The notes under the pieces are model-generated. The model did not search any database. It had not been told where the DNA came from and was given only the letters and a program-made list of their open reading frames with translations. DNA of 64,000 nt from Burkholderiales bacterium (lineage in GTDB: Bacteria > Pseudomonadota > Gammaproteobacteria > Burkholderiales > SG8-39): the NCBI GenBank assembly GCA_017880775.1, contig JADGRQ010000020.1, forward strand, positions 1 through 64,000, given 5' to 3'. The position numbers and the translations under genes are program-made. Shown piece after piece: positions 55,918-64,000 of this stretch (positions are counted from its first letter, which is position 1; every line of letters begins with the position of its first letter).

Positions 55918-56914
55918 CCAACGCGATCGCTTCATTGATCTGCTCCAGCTTGAACTCGTCCGTAATCAGGCCGTCGAGTTTGAATTTCCCGGCCTGCACC
56001 AGGCGCACATAGCGCGGGATGTCGTTGTGCGGCTCCGAATCGCCGCCCTCGGACCCCGTGAGGATCTTCTTGAAGTGCAGCGGCAGCGAGTAGATCGAGA
56101 TGTTGTCGCCCTTCCTCGGCACGCCGACCAGGATGGCCTTGCCCTTCGCCTGCGTCAGGTTGTAGGCGGTCTCGATCACGCGCGCGATGCCGGTGGTCTC
56201 TACGACCACGTCCGCACCCTGGGCGTCGACGATGTCGCGGATCGCCTTATCGACGTCAGGCATTTTCTTCGAGTTGATACAGTGGGTCGCGCCGAAGCGC
56301 TTGGCCATCTCGAGCTTCGCGTCCACCACATCGATCGCGATGATCGGGTAGGCCGAGACCATCTGCGCGGCCTGGGCGACGCACAGCCCTACCCCGCCGA
56401 CACCGAATACGACCACGGATTGGCCGATCTTCACGTGCGCGTTGTTGTTGATCACGCCGATGGCCGTGGTGACCGCGCAGCCGAAGAGCGGCGCGAGTTT
56501 CGGGTCGAAGTCCGCTGGTATCGCGGTCAGGCGGTTCTCCGAGACGATCGCAAAGTCGTTGAAGGTCGTTACCCAGCCTGCATTGACCGTCTTGCCGTTC
56601 CAGCGATACGTCGGCGTGTCGGACTGGATGCCGCTACCCGGCCGCCAGTGCATCACGACTTTGTCGCCCTGCTTGACGGTCTTCACGCCTTCGCCGGTCT
56701 CCAGCACGGTGCCGCAGCCCTCGTGGCCGAGCAGATGCGGGAGGAACCTGTCGGGGCCCTTCGCTCCCTCTATCTCGTTGATCTGCGCGCCGCAGATGCC
56801 GCTGTAATGGACCTTGACCAGCACCTGGCCGAAATGCAGGCGATCGGGGGACTCGATCTCGGCAATCTCGAGCGGCGCCTTCAGACCAACCAGGATCGCC
56901 GCCTTGATTTTCAT
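55874..56914 (-). CDS. Zinc-type alcohol dehydrogenase (MDR) without structural-zinc lobe
   Basis: 346 residues from MKIKAAILVG; the frame extends 20 codons upstream. GICGAQINEIEG and PHLLGHEGCGTV supply the catalytic-zinc cysteine and histidine; VVVFGVGGVGLCVAQAAQM is the NAD-binding motif. The four-cysteine structural-zinc loop usually found after residue 90 is absent and replaced by WRPGSGIQSDTPTYRWNGK. Its place at the end of the transketolase/SIS operon suggests oxidation or reduction of a sugar hydroxyl. Confidence 0.88.
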   Translation of the reverse strand: MKIKAAILVGLKAPLEIAEIESPDRLHFGQVLVKVHYSGICGAQINEIEGAKGPDRFLPHLLGHEGCGTVLETGEGVKTVKQGDKVVMHWRPGSGIQSDTPTYRWNGKTVNAGWVTTFNDFAIVSENRLTAIPADFDPKLAPLFGCAVTTAIGVINNNAHVKIGQSVVVFGVGGVGLCVAQAAQMVSAYPIIAIDVVDAKLEMAKRFGATHCINSKKMPDVDKAIRDIVDAQGADVVVETTGIARVIETAYNLTQAKGKAILVGVPRKGDNISIYSLPLHFKKILTGSEGGDSEPHNDIPRYVRLVQAGKFKLDGLITDEFKLEQINEAIALVRAGEAGRVLVATE

Positions 56915-56933
56915 CGGGAGCACGGACGCCGCC

Positions 56934-57599
56934 TTATTCGAAGTAGATGAATTCGTAGTCGCCGCTGTATCCAAAATGGTTGTAGAGCCAGATCCATTCG
57001 GCGGTGTCGAAGAAGGATTCGCAGGTCAAGGCCCAGCACTGGAGGTTGAATTGCTCCAGCTCATTACGATAACTTTCCAGCATGACATAGGCTTGCTTGC
57101 CCACGCGTTCAACTTCCCGCAGCGCGGTGCTCAATTCGAATATTCGCAGATTGTGGAAGCAGCCCAGCGAAATGACCAGATCGAATTGATCGTCACCGAA
57201 CGGGTAGCGGTCCTGCGCCCGGTATTTGAACAGTCTGTCTTTGACAGCCGGATGTGCATTTGCAAGGCCGTAATCCGAGCTGTCAAACCCCACGACGTCC
57301 AGGCCGGGCTCGATTTGCAGCATTTCGTAGAGAAGAAAAGCTTTGCCACAGCCCGTATCGAGTACCTTCGATCCTGCCTTCAGGCCATAGGTCTTGATCA
57401 GCGCTTCGGCGACCGGCTTCCAGCGGCCGGGAATGAATTTGTATCCGCCATACCCGTAGCGGCGATCGCCATCCCAATAGTCTGCGCCGTACTCCTTGGC
57501 CTTGAGCATGCAATGGACCTTTTCATCGACCATGCGTGCCAGGTAATCGCGGCGGGTTGCTTGATGCAGCGGGGTAACAATCTTCAGCAAACGTCCCAT
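56934..57599 (-). CDS. Class I SAM-dependent methyltransferase
   Basis: 221 residues. VLDTGCGKAFLLYEMLQ is motif I near residue 80, FDLVISLGCFHNL motif II, and REVERVGKQAYVMLESYRNE follows. The N-terminus (WDGDRRYGYGGYKFIPGRW) is shared by a group of sugar-locus methyltransferases. It lies between the transketolase pair and the dehydrogenase in one operon. Confidence 0.87.
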   Translation of the reverse strand: MGRLLKIVTPLHQATRRDYLARMVDEKVHCMLKAKEYGADYWDGDRRYGYGGYKFIPGRWKPVAEALIKTYGLKAGSKVLDTGCGKAFLLYEMLQIEPGLDVVGFDSSDYGLANAHPAVKDRLFKYRAQDRYPFGDDQFDLVISLGCFHNLRIFELSTALREVERVGKQAYVMLESYRNELEQFNLQCWALTCESFFDTAEWIWLYNHFGYSGDYEFIYFE

Positions 57600-57636
57600 C
57601 AGAGGCTCCAGTAGGGAAAAGGCGGTTCGTTCGAAG

Positions 57637-58566
57637 CTATCTGTGCCCGAGCAGCGCGCGGGCCGTCGACACGACCGCGCCGGCGTTGATGCCGTGATAG
57701 TCCATCAGGTTCGCCTGCGAACCGTAGCGATCGGAAAAAACGTCGGGGATGCCGATCCGGCGGAATTTTTTGCCGGGCGAAAACCCGGCCTCGGCGATCG
57801 CCTCGGCCACCGCGCTGCCGAGGCCGCCGAGGATGGTGTTCTCCTCGATCGCGATCACCGCGCGGACCCGCCCGGCAAGGTCGAGCAGCAGTTCGAGGTC
57901 GAACGGCTTGATGGTCGGCATGTGCAGGATCGCGCATTCGACGCCCCCGGGCGCGAGCGCCTTGGCCGCCTCCTGCGCCACCTTCAGCGTGATGCCGGTC
58001 GTGACGAGCAGCACGTCGCCGCCCTCGCGCATGTGCAACCCCTTGCCGATGCGAAACGGCACGGCGTCGCTGGTAACGATCGGGTCGTAGCCCTTGCCGA
58101 GCCGGATATAGATCGGGCCCGCGTAATCGACGGTCTGCGGCATGAGGCGCTTCATCTCTTCGGCATCGGCAACCGCTACGATGGTCATGTTCGGCAGTGC
58201 GCGAAGGATCGAGATGTCCTCGATTGCCAGATGCGTCGGTCCCAGCGGCGCGTACACCAGCCCGCCGCCGTTGCCGATCAGGCGCACATTGAGGTTGTGA
58301 AGACAGACGTCCACCGCGACCTGCTCGAAGCAGCGCCGCGTGATGAAGGTGCTGATCGTGTTCGCATACACGATGCCGCCCTCGAGCGCGAGGCCCGCGG
58401 CCATGCCCACCAGGTGAGCTTCCGAGATGCCCTCCATGTAGAACCGCTCGGGCATTTCCTCCTTGAACTTGCGCAGCGTGCCGACACCGAGATCGGACCC
58501 GATGAAGGTGATGCGCGGGTCCGCCTTGGCAAGCTCGTACACCTGGTCCAGACAGGTTTCTCTCAT
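57637..58566 (-). CDS. Transketolase-like protein, C-terminal subunit (second pair)
   Basis: 309 residues. RFYMEGISEAHLVGMAAGLA holds the catalytic glutamate; AIEENTILGGLGSAVAEAIA is the C-terminal domain. The ATG overlaps the stop of the N-terminal subunit by four bases. The sequence is clearly distinct from the pair at 45839-47571, so it is not a recent copy. It probably supplies a seven-carbon or longer sugar phosphate to the isomerase and kinase in the same operon. Confidence 0.92.
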   Translation of the reverse strand: MRETCLDQVYELAKADPRITFIGSDLGVGTLRKFKEEMPERFYMEGISEAHLVGMAAGLALEGGIVYANTISTFITRRCFEQVAVDVCLHNLNVRLIGNGGGLVYAPLGPTHLAIEDISILRALPNMTIVAVADAEEMKRLMPQTVDYAGPIYIRLGKGYDPIVTSDAVPFRIGKGLHMREGGDVLLVTTGITLKVAQEAAKALAPGGVECAILHMPTIKPFDLELLLDLAGRVRAVIAIEENTILGGLGSAVAEAIAEAGFSPGKKFRRIGIPDVFSDRYGSQANLMDYHGINAGAVVSTARALLGHR

Positions 58567-59399
58567 CCCGCGTCGTCGATCGCGCGCATCAGATCCTCGA
58601 TCTCGCTCTCTTTGATGCTGCTCTTGTGGTGCCACTTGAGGTTGTTTTCCGCAAAAGCCACGCCCTTCCCCTTGACCGTGTGGCAGATGACCGCAGAGGG
58701 TTTTCCGGCCGCGAAAGGCACGGCTGCAAAGACCTGCTCGAGCGCGTGGACGTCGTGGCCGTCGACCTCGCGGGTGGCAAAGCCAAATGCTTCCCACTTG
58801 GCGGCGAAGGGCTCGAGGTCGAGGACTTCGTAGGTGCTGCCGTAGGACTGCTGCTTGTTGTAGTCGACGATGGCGGCGAGATTGTCGAGGCGGTGCTTCG
58901 CGGCGCTCATCGCCGCCTCCCACACCGAGCCTTCGTCGCATTCGCCGTCGCCCAGCACAGTGACGACGCGATGCTTCGCGCCGCGGCGCATTGCCGCAAC
59001 TGCCATGCCGACGGCAATCGGCAAGCCGTGGCCGAGGCTCCCCGTGGAAACTTCAATCCCGGGAACCTTGGGATCCGGATGACCGCCGAGGATGCCGTCG
59101 AACCGGCAAAACTTCACCAGCTCTTCCTTGGCAAAGAATCCCTTCTCCTGCAGCAGCACATAGAGCGCGATGCAGCCGTGCCCCTTGCTCAGGATGAAAC
59201 GGTCGCGCTCCGGCCACTTCGGTCTTTTCGGGTCGTAGCGCAGCACGCTGTCGAAGAGCACGCGCAGTATCTCGACGAGCGAGAGCGAAGTGCCCAAATG
59301 CCCCCTGCCGCCGCCCTCGAGGACGCGAACAATCTGCCTGCGCAGGTGCTTCGAGCGCTCATCGAGTGCGGGGCTTTGTTTTGGAATGTCGTTTTTCAC
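58563..59399 (-). CDS. Transketolase-like protein, N-terminal subunit (second pair)
   Basis: 278 residues. FILSKGHGCIALYVLLQEKG, GSLGHGLPIAVGMAVAAMRR and the ThDP motif GDGECDEGSVWEAAMSAAKH ending in VDYNKQ are intact. It overlaps the upstream kinase gene by four bases, so the pair is translated with the kinase and phosphatase genes. Confidence 0.93.
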   Translation of the reverse strand: MKNDIPKQSPALDERSKHLRRQIVRVLEGGGRGHLGTSLSLVEILRVLFDSVLRYDPKRPKWPERDRFILSKGHGCIALYVLLQEKGFFAKEELVKFCRFDGILGGHPDPKVPGIEVSTGSLGHGLPIAVGMAVAAMRRGAKHRVVTVLGDGECDEGSVWEAAMSAAKHRLDNLAAIVDYNKQQSYGSTYEVLDLEPFAAKWEAFGFATREVDGHDVHALEQVFAAVPFAAGKPSAVICHTVKGKGVAFAENNLKWHHKSSIKESEIEDLMRAIDDAG

Positions 59400-60445
59400 G
59401 CGTCTTGCTCCCTCAACGTGCGTTCCAGCAATCCCCGGGCCGCTTCGAGCTGGTGCATCTGGATCACCTGGATCTCCTCGGCATTGCGGTCGACGTAGCG
59501 GCGCCGCTCGATCTGGTCCAGCCGGAATTCATTCAACATGATCATGCACCATTTGAGCGCGAACAGCGGATAGAGCGCCCTGACGCGTCCGCTCCATCCC
59601 GGGTCCGCGCCGAATATGGAGTCGAATCCCGCGACCATCTGTTTCTTGCGTTCCGGGGCGAGCCGCATCATCGGATGCAGCAGGCAGTCCGAAATAGTCT
59701 TGGCGGGATCGTCCCAGCCGAAATACTCGAAATCGAGGAACACCAGGCGGCCGCCCGCGGCGCGTAGCGAGTTGTGAAAACCGACGTCCGAAGGGCTTAG
59801 GGTGCGGTACTCCCACGCGAGCTCGGAGCCGGAACCGGCTGTCGCCCGTTCGCCTAGCGCCTGCAGCGCCGGTTTGAACTGCCCGCTCAGGAACCGGCGC
59901 AGCGCATCGTAAGCCGCGCCCTGCGCGTCCACAGCTTCGAGCCGCGCCAGGCGCTGATGCAGATTCGACACCACGCCGGCGACGGTGAAAAAAGCTTCCG
60001 CGGCAGGGTTCAAGGCCCGCGCCTGCGCGTCGGGCTCGATTGCCTTCAGCGCGGCGACAAACGACAGCAGCTGGTCGATATCGCCGGCGGAGGCATCGCT
60101 CGAAGAGACCGGTTCGCCGTGGACGAACCGGTAAAGCGCAACCTGGCGTCCGGCGTCGGCCCGGACCGGTTGCGCGATGCTGCGCACGCCCCGCTGCCAG
60201 AGAAATTCAAGGCCGGAATATTCGACCTGCAGCCGGTCGCGTCCGTCGGCGGTCGGCTTGAAATAGAACTTGGCCGCGTACTCGGCCTCGTCGCAGCGGA
60301 CCTTGTACACGCGGCTGTTGCGTCCCGCGCCCACGCGTTCCGCCGAATCGGCGGGCCGCCCGAGCAGCGCATGCAATGCGTCCATGTCCTCGCGCGGCGC
60401 CGACATTGCAGGGGCCCTGGCCGATGCGGTGCCGATTGCGCTCAT
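59396..60445 (-). CDS. Aminoglycoside/choline-kinase-fold small-molecule kinase
   Basis: 349 residues from the ATG at 60445, which overlaps the HAD gene stop (ATGA). VGAGRNSRVYKVRC and AAKFYFKP form the nucleotide-binding loop and lysine; the catalytic loop is TLSPSDVGFHNSL and the metal motif VFLDFEYFGWDDPAKT, both close to the APH family HxDxxxxN and DxD. The kinase fold is clear; the substrate is probably a sugar in the heptose-like pathway encoded around it. Confidence 0.85.
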   Translation of the reverse strand: MSAIGTASARAPAMSAPREDMDALHALLGRPADSAERVGAGRNSRVYKVRCDEAEYAAKFYFKPTADGRDRLQVEYSGLEFLWQRGVRSIAQPVRADAGRQVALYRFVHGEPVSSSDASAGDIDQLLSFVAALKAIEPDAQARALNPAAEAFFTVAGVVSNLHQRLARLEAVDAQGAAYDALRRFLSGQFKPALQALGERATAGSGSELAWEYRTLSPSDVGFHNSLRAAGGRLVFLDFEYFGWDDPAKTISDCLLHPMMRLAPERKKQMVAGFDSIFGADPGWSGRVRALYPLFALKWCMIMLNEFRLDQIERRRYVDRNAEEIQVIQMHQLEAARGLLERTLREQDA

Positions 60446-61056
60446 TGGCCGAGAAGGTACTGCTGGATCGACGGCCAGGCCGGGAAAGCCCGCCAGCCGC
60501 CCTTGTCGCCCGGCGTCGACTGCGGGGAAAAGAGGATCTTCGCGACACCGGCCGGAAACGACGCCTCGAGAAAGGTTTCCTCGAGGTCGTCTACGAAGTG
60601 CGTGATGCCGAGCGCCCGGATGCGCCCGATCTTCCCGTGCCGCGTGTCTTCGAAGAAAATCCGGTCGCGGCCGACCCCGAAGCGCTCCGAGTCCACGAAG
60701 CCCTGCGCCTCCAGCCAGCCGAGCGCAGCCGCGCGCAGGTTCACGGCGGGATCGCCGAAGTTCGCGTACTCGGTCTTGTGGCTGACGATGAGGACGTCGA
60801 CGCCGCGCTCCTTGCACGCTGCCATGAATTCCTTTACGCCCTCCATCGGGCGCGCTTCGGGCATGCCGGGGCCATAGGAGAAGACCTGCAGTTCGCGCCA
60901 TTTCGCCTCGCCGTCCCCGAGCGCGCGGATGGCGTCGCGGATGAGCTTCTTGTTCTTCGGCAGACCCGCAGGGATCAGGCCGCGCCCAACCGCTGATCGG
61001 TGCATCGGCTCGTCATAGCTGGCGATCGTGTTGTCAAAGTCGATGCCGATGATCAC
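60442..61056 (-). CDS. HAD-superfamily hydrolase
   Basis: 204 residues. IGIDFDNTIASYDEPMHRSA is HAD motif I (DFDNT); VDVLIVSHKTEY is motif II; FFEDTRHGKIGRIR and THFVDDLEETFLEA supply motifs III and IV. Likely a sugar-phosphate phosphatase, in the place that GmhB takes in heptose pathways. It starts four bases after the next upstream gene and ends overlapping the kinase. Confidence 0.87.
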   Translation of the reverse strand: MIIGIDFDNTIASYDEPMHRSAVGRGLIPAGLPKNKKLIRDAIRALGDGEAKWRELQVFSYGPGMPEARPMEGVKEFMAACKERGVDVLIVSHKTEYANFGDPAVNLRAAALGWLEAQGFVDSERFGVGRDRIFFEDTRHGKIGRIRALGITHFVDDLEETFLEASFPAGVAKILFSPQSTPGDKGGWRAFPAWPSIQQYLLGQ

Positions 61057-61060
61057 GCGC

Positions 61061-62056
61061 CTAACGCAGGTGCAAGCGCTGCATGCGCTTGATGTTGTAG
61101 TAACGGTCGTCCGTCATCGAGTTCGGGATCAGGTTCGCCTTGAAGGCATTTTGCAGATCGCGCACCGCATCCTCTAGCGAGCGCTGCGCCGCGAAGCCGA
61201 GGTCGCGCTGGATGCGCGCCGAGGAGACGTGATACGAACGGTTGTCGTCGGTCGGCGTGGTGATGATCTCGATGTCCGGCCCGACGACATTGCGCACCAT
61301 CTCCGCAATCTCGCGCACCTTGAAATTGTGGTAGCCGACGTTGTAGATCTTGCCGTCGATCTTCGCGGCGTCCCACTCGAGCGCCTCGAGGTACAGGCGC
61401 ACCATGTCGTCGATGTGCAGGTTCGGCCGCATCTGCTCCCCGCCGAAGACCTTTATCTTGCGCGTATTGATGGCGTTATTGGTGAGTATGTTGACCACCA
61501 CGTCGAGCCGCAGCCGGCGCGAGTACCCGCAGACCGTCGACGGTCTGACCGTCAGCACCGTGAATCCGGGCGAGCGCTCCTTCATCAGGACGTCCTCGCA
61601 CATCGCCTTGTATTTCGAATAGTCCGTGAGCGGCTCGAGCGGCAGGTCTTCGGTCACGTTCTGGTCGGGCTTGATGCCGTAGACGCTGGAGGACGACGCG
61701 TAGATGAAGCGCTTCACGCCGCTTCCCTTCGACACCTTCACGAGGTCTATGAACGCATCGTAGTTGATGGACTTGCCCAGGGCCGGGTCGAGCTCGAAGC
61801 TGGGATCATTCGAGATGCAGGCGAGGTGGATCACCGAATCGCAGCCGGGGATCGTGCGCTCGAGCAGCTTCCTGTCGCGCATGTCGCCCTTGATCAGCTC
61901 GAGCCCCGGATGGGCGTCGAGCACGTCGTCGCCAAACATGAACAGGTCGAGCACCTTGACCCGGTAGCCGGCCTCGAGCAGCGCCGGCACCAGAGCGGCG
62001 CCGACATATCCGGCGCCCCCGGTGACGTATACGGTTCGTTTTCCCTGGTCGCTCAT
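61061..62056 (-). CDS. NAD-dependent sugar epimerase/dehydratase (extended SDR)
   Basis: 331 residues. VYVTGGAGYVGAALVPALLE is the NAD-binding motif; FIYASSSSVYG and TDYSKYKAMCED carry the serine and YxxxK. PNLHIDDMVRLYLEAL and the C-terminal RYYNIKRMQRLHLR are typical of SDRs acting on sugars in heptose or capsule clusters. Substrate unknown. Confidence 0.9.
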   Translation of the reverse strand: MSDQGKRTVYVTGGAGYVGAALVPALLEAGYRVKVLDLFMFGDDVLDAHPGLELIKGDMRDRKLLERTIPGCDSVIHLACISNDPSFELDPALGKSINYDAFIDLVKVSKGSGVKRFIYASSSSVYGIKPDQNVTEDLPLEPLTDYSKYKAMCEDVLMKERSPGFTVLTVRPSTVCGYSRRLRLDVVVNILTNNAINTRKIKVFGGEQMRPNLHIDDMVRLYLEALEWDAAKIDGKIYNVGYHNFKVREIAEMVRNVVGPDIEIITTPTDDNRSYHVSSARIQRDLGFAAQRSLEDAVRDLQNAFKANLIPNSMTDDRYYNIKRMQRLHLR

Positions 62057-62064
62057 GGAGATCC

Positions 62065-62661
62065 TTACATTCCCAGCCGGATGCGGTCGGCGATGTTGTG
62101 CAGCACGAACTGATGCCCGATCTCGACCATGCCGTAGTCGGTCGAGTCGAGCCAGATGTTGACGCCGCCGAGCGAGCGCAACGGATTGTCGCGCTTGAAC
62201 CCGCTCAGCGTCACGGTCTTTCCGCCCAGCTTGCGCATCTCGGCAGCGGCGTTGCGGATGTTGGCCGATTGGCCGGAGCTGCTGATGGCGATCAGCACGT
62301 CGCCGGGGGAGGCGAGCGTCCCGAGAATGCGCGCGAACGCGACCTCATATCCGAAATCGTTGCTCATGCAGGTGAGCAGCGACGGCTCATGCAGCGTCAT
62401 TGCGCGAAGCTTCGCGACGTTGAGGAAGTCGGTGATCGCGTGGCTCGCGACGCCCGCGCTGCCGCCGTTGCCGACAAGGTAAAGCCGGCCGCCGGCCGAC
62501 CGTAGGTCCTTCAGCAGGCCGACCGTCGCGACCATGGCCGCCTCGGTGTCGCTGCGCCGCCCGGCCTGATCGGTGACCTCGGTGGCGGCGACGACGCGCA
62601 GAAATTCAGCGCCGCGCGCGCCCAACGTCATGCCCTGGACCTGATCAAGCGCTGCGGACAC
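62065..62661 (-). CDS. SIS-domain sugar isomerase (GmhA-like)
   Basis: 198 residues from GTG 62661, which has GGGAGG five bases before it and overlaps the upstream gene by 17 bases. LYLVGNGGSAGVASHAITDF and VLIAISSSGQSANIRNAAAE are the two phosphosugar-binding loops of the phosphoheptose isomerase group. GmhA converts sedoheptulose-7-phosphate to heptose-7-phosphate; here a transketolase in the same operon could make that substrate. This link is inference. Confidence 0.87.
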   Translation of the reverse strand: MSAALDQVQGMTLGARGAEFLRVVAATEVTDQAGRRSDTEAAMVATVGLLKDLRSAGGRLYLVGNGGSAGVASHAITDFLNVAKLRAMTLHEPSLLTCMSNDFGYEVAFARILGTLASPGDVLIAISSSGQSANIRNAAAEMRKLGGKTVTLSGFKRDNPLRSLGGVNIWLDSTDYGMVEIGHQFVLHNIADRIRLGM

Positions 62662-63670
62662 TTGCGCCTCCCAGATATTTGAACCAGGACTGCGTCGCCT
62701 TGCCGATGGAATCGGCGTCCCAGAGCGGGGCCTCGCGCCAGTAATCGATGTTCGCCACCACCCTGCCCACGCCCTCTTCAAAACTTACCTTCGGCGACCA
62801 ACCCAGTTCACCCTTGATGCGGGAAATATCAGCCCAGGTGCAGTCCGGCTCTCCGGGCCGCTTCGGAATGTGCGTCTTCGGGCCACCGAGAAGTTCGACC
62901 AGGCGATTGACCGATTGCGGGTTGCCGGCGCCGACGTTGTAGCACCTGCCACTGTTCGCGGTCTCGGCGGCGGCAAGAAAGGCGCCCGCCACATCGCTTG
63001 CGTAAATGAAATCGCGCTTCTGCGTGCCGTCGCCCACCACCGTATACGGGCGCCCCGCGAGCTTCTGGCGCAGAAATACGCCAAACACCGCACCATATAC
63101 GCCCGAGGTACGGGACCGTATTCCAAAGGCGTTGAATATCCGAATCGAATTGGCGGGCTGCCTGTAGACCTGATGCCAATGCATTACCGCGAGCTCGCCA
63201 AGGTACTTGCTGAGCGCATACGGGTACTGTGGCGCAATCGGGTGTTCCTCGGTCGTCGGCACGGAAGCAAGGCCATAGCATGACGAAGAAGCCGCATATA
63301 CGAACTTGATTGCGGCGGCATGCCGCGCGCATTCGAGCATGCGCACCGTGCCCTGGACATTGGCAGACATGTATTCGGCGGGCTGCTCGATCGAGGGGAC
63401 AATGTCGCCGATGCCGGCAAAGTGAAATACGTAGCGCGCGCCGGCAAACAGCGGGTCGCCCGGCTCATAGTCGCGAATGTCGCGGTACTCGGCCTTCACG
63501 CGGGGATTGCTCGAATGGTGCGCGAGGTTGGCTTCGCGCCCGCCGACCAGGCTGTCGATCACGCGAACCTCGTAGCCGCGCTCGGCCAGCAGATCCACCA
63601 TGTGGCTGCCGATAAAGCCCGCGCCGCCCGTGACTACGGCAACCGGATCAACTCCGCTAGTAACTGCCAT
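62645..63670 (-). CDS. UDP-glucose 4-epimerase-like SDR
   Basis: 341 residues. VAVVTGGAGFIGSHMVDLLA, YAASSSCYGLA and YPYALSKYLGELAV (YxxxK) are intact. Extended SDR of the GalE/WbpP type, first gene of the operon running to 55874. It likely modifies a nucleotide-linked sugar. The ATG at 63670 lies 36-40 bases downstream of the predicted start site. Confidence 0.91.
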   Translation of the reverse strand: MAVTSGVDPVAVVTGGAGFIGSHMVDLLAERGYEVRVIDSLVGGREANLAHHSSNPRVKAEYRDIRDYEPGDPLFAGARYVFHFAGIGDIVPSIEQPAEYMSANVQGTVRMLECARHAAAIKFVYAASSSCYGLASVPTTEEHPIAPQYPYALSKYLGELAVMHWHQVYRQPANSIRIFNAFGIRSRTSGVYGAVFGVFLRQKLAGRPYTVVGDGTQKRDFIYASDVAGAFLAAAETANSGRCYNVGAGNPQSVNRLVELLGGPKTHIPKRPGEPDCTWADISRIKGELGWSPKVSFEEGVGRVVANIDYWREAPLWDADSIGKATQSWFKYLGGASVRSA

Positions 63671-63712
63671 CGACGAATTCGAATCGGACGTGATGGAAAC
63701 GATAACCCACGA

Positions 63713-63718
63713 ATTATA
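63713..63718 (-). promoter_or_regulatory. Candidate -10 box for the 63.7-55.9 kb operon
   Basis: Perfect TATAAT on the minus strand, 42 bases before the SDR start codon at 63670, in the AT-rich 89-base gap after the ABC-ATPase gene. No convincing -35 box is seen. It suggests the sugar operon has its own promoter. Confidence 0.5.
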
Positions 63719-63759
63719 TTACGTTTTGTGCGTCGCAGCTTATCCCCGTGTCTGACCGA

Positions 63760-64000
63760 CTAGCAGGACTCGAACGATATCAAGTCGCCATGCGACAGAC
63801 GCATGATCTTGTTGCAGTTGGAACGGATGAGCGCCTCGTCATGCGAGGCGAGCACCAGGATCTTGGCCTGATCGACGAGTTTGCGCAGGCGCTCCCGGGC
63901 CTTGGACTGGAAGGATTCGTCGCCCACGGACAACCATTCGTCCATCAGAAGGATGTCTGCCGTCACGCAGGTGGATACGGCGAACGCCAGCCTCACTGCC
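63760..64000 (-). CDS. ABC transporter ATPase of Wzt/KpsT type, C-terminal part
   Basis: The frame runs through the right edge; about 79 residues are visible. RLAFAVSTCVTADILLMDEW contains the Walker B motif, with LSVGDESFQSKA after it; LASHDEALIRSNCNKIMRL is the switch histidine region (SHD). DEWLSVGD is characteristic of polysaccharide-exporting ATPases (Wzt, KpsT, TagH). There is no extended C-terminal sugar-binding domain, so it resembles KpsT or short Wzt. It would power export of the finished glycan with a permease encoded beyond the window. Confidence 0.9.
   Translation of the reverse strand, partial: AVRLAFAVSTCVTADILLMDEWLSVGDESFQSKARERLRKLVDQAKILVLASHDEALIRSNCNKIMRLSHGDLISFESC

Overview
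The window is GC-rich, tightly packed bacterial chromosome. The gene repertoire fits a Gram-negative betaproteobacterium: lipopolysaccharide (LPS) core genes waaA and waaC, an RND/TolC-type efflux set, a TPP-riboswitch-controlled thiC and a large surface-polysaccharide region. The class-level assignment is inference, because there is no rRNA or other phylogenetic marker here.

Left part (1-14.3 kb): the C-terminal part of a thiamine-diphosphate enzyme meets thiC tail to tail. thiC is read leftwards behind a TPP riboswitch. Divergent from it are a TetR regulator with a perfect palindromic operator, an RND membrane-fusion protein, the RND pump, an isoaspartyl-methyltransferase-family protein and a TolC-like outer-membrane channel. 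LPS core genes follow: waaA and waaC leftwards, then a WaaE-like glycosyltransferase and a second heptosyltransferase-family protein rightwards.

Middle part (14.3-32.6 kb): a MNT-HEPN two-gene module, a CapD/WbpM-like dehydratase and a WecA-like initiating phosphotransferase, then an AAA/DUF4143 ATPase behind a perfect 13-bp inverted repeat. Next is a 2-kb toxin-antitoxin island: two intact VapBC pairs and one decayed Phd/PIN pair, mixed with a short fragment of the neighbouring epimerase gene; a longer epimerase fragment lies at 24.5 kb. From 22.4 to 32.6 kb are glycosyltransferases, an acyltransferase, an NTP-transferase next to a domain-permuted HldE-like enzyme, an epimerase/reductase and several methyltransferases.

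Right part (32.8-64 kb): polysaccharide genes nearly all read leftwards. From 33 to 44 kb are poorly recognised polytopic membrane proteins, a second acyltransferase, an exported pentapeptide-repeat protein and a 270-bp remnant of a glycosyltransferase gene. From 43.5 to 51.5 kb is a CDP-3,6-dideoxyhexose pathway (rfbF, rfbG, rfbH and an RfbI-like reductase) joined to a split transketolase, an SDR reductase/epimerase, GtrA and a DPM1-type glycosyltransferase. From 51.5 to 55.9 kb are glycosyltransferases, a TylF-like methyltransferase and a membrane-protein gene broken by an amber codon. From 55.9 to 63.7 kb is an operon holding a second split transketolase with a SIS isomerase, a HAD phosphatase, a small-molecule kinase, two SDRs, an alcohol dehydrogenase and a methyltransferase. 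The last gene, cut by the right edge, is an ABC-transporter ATPase of the Wzt/KpsT type.

Together the region looks like an O-antigen or capsule locus that makes a 3,6-dideoxy (possibly two-carbon-branched) sugar and a heptose-like sugar, decorates them by methylation and acylation, and probably exports the glycan by an ABC transporter. Gene fragments, direct repeats and toxin-antitoxin modules show repeated recombination here.
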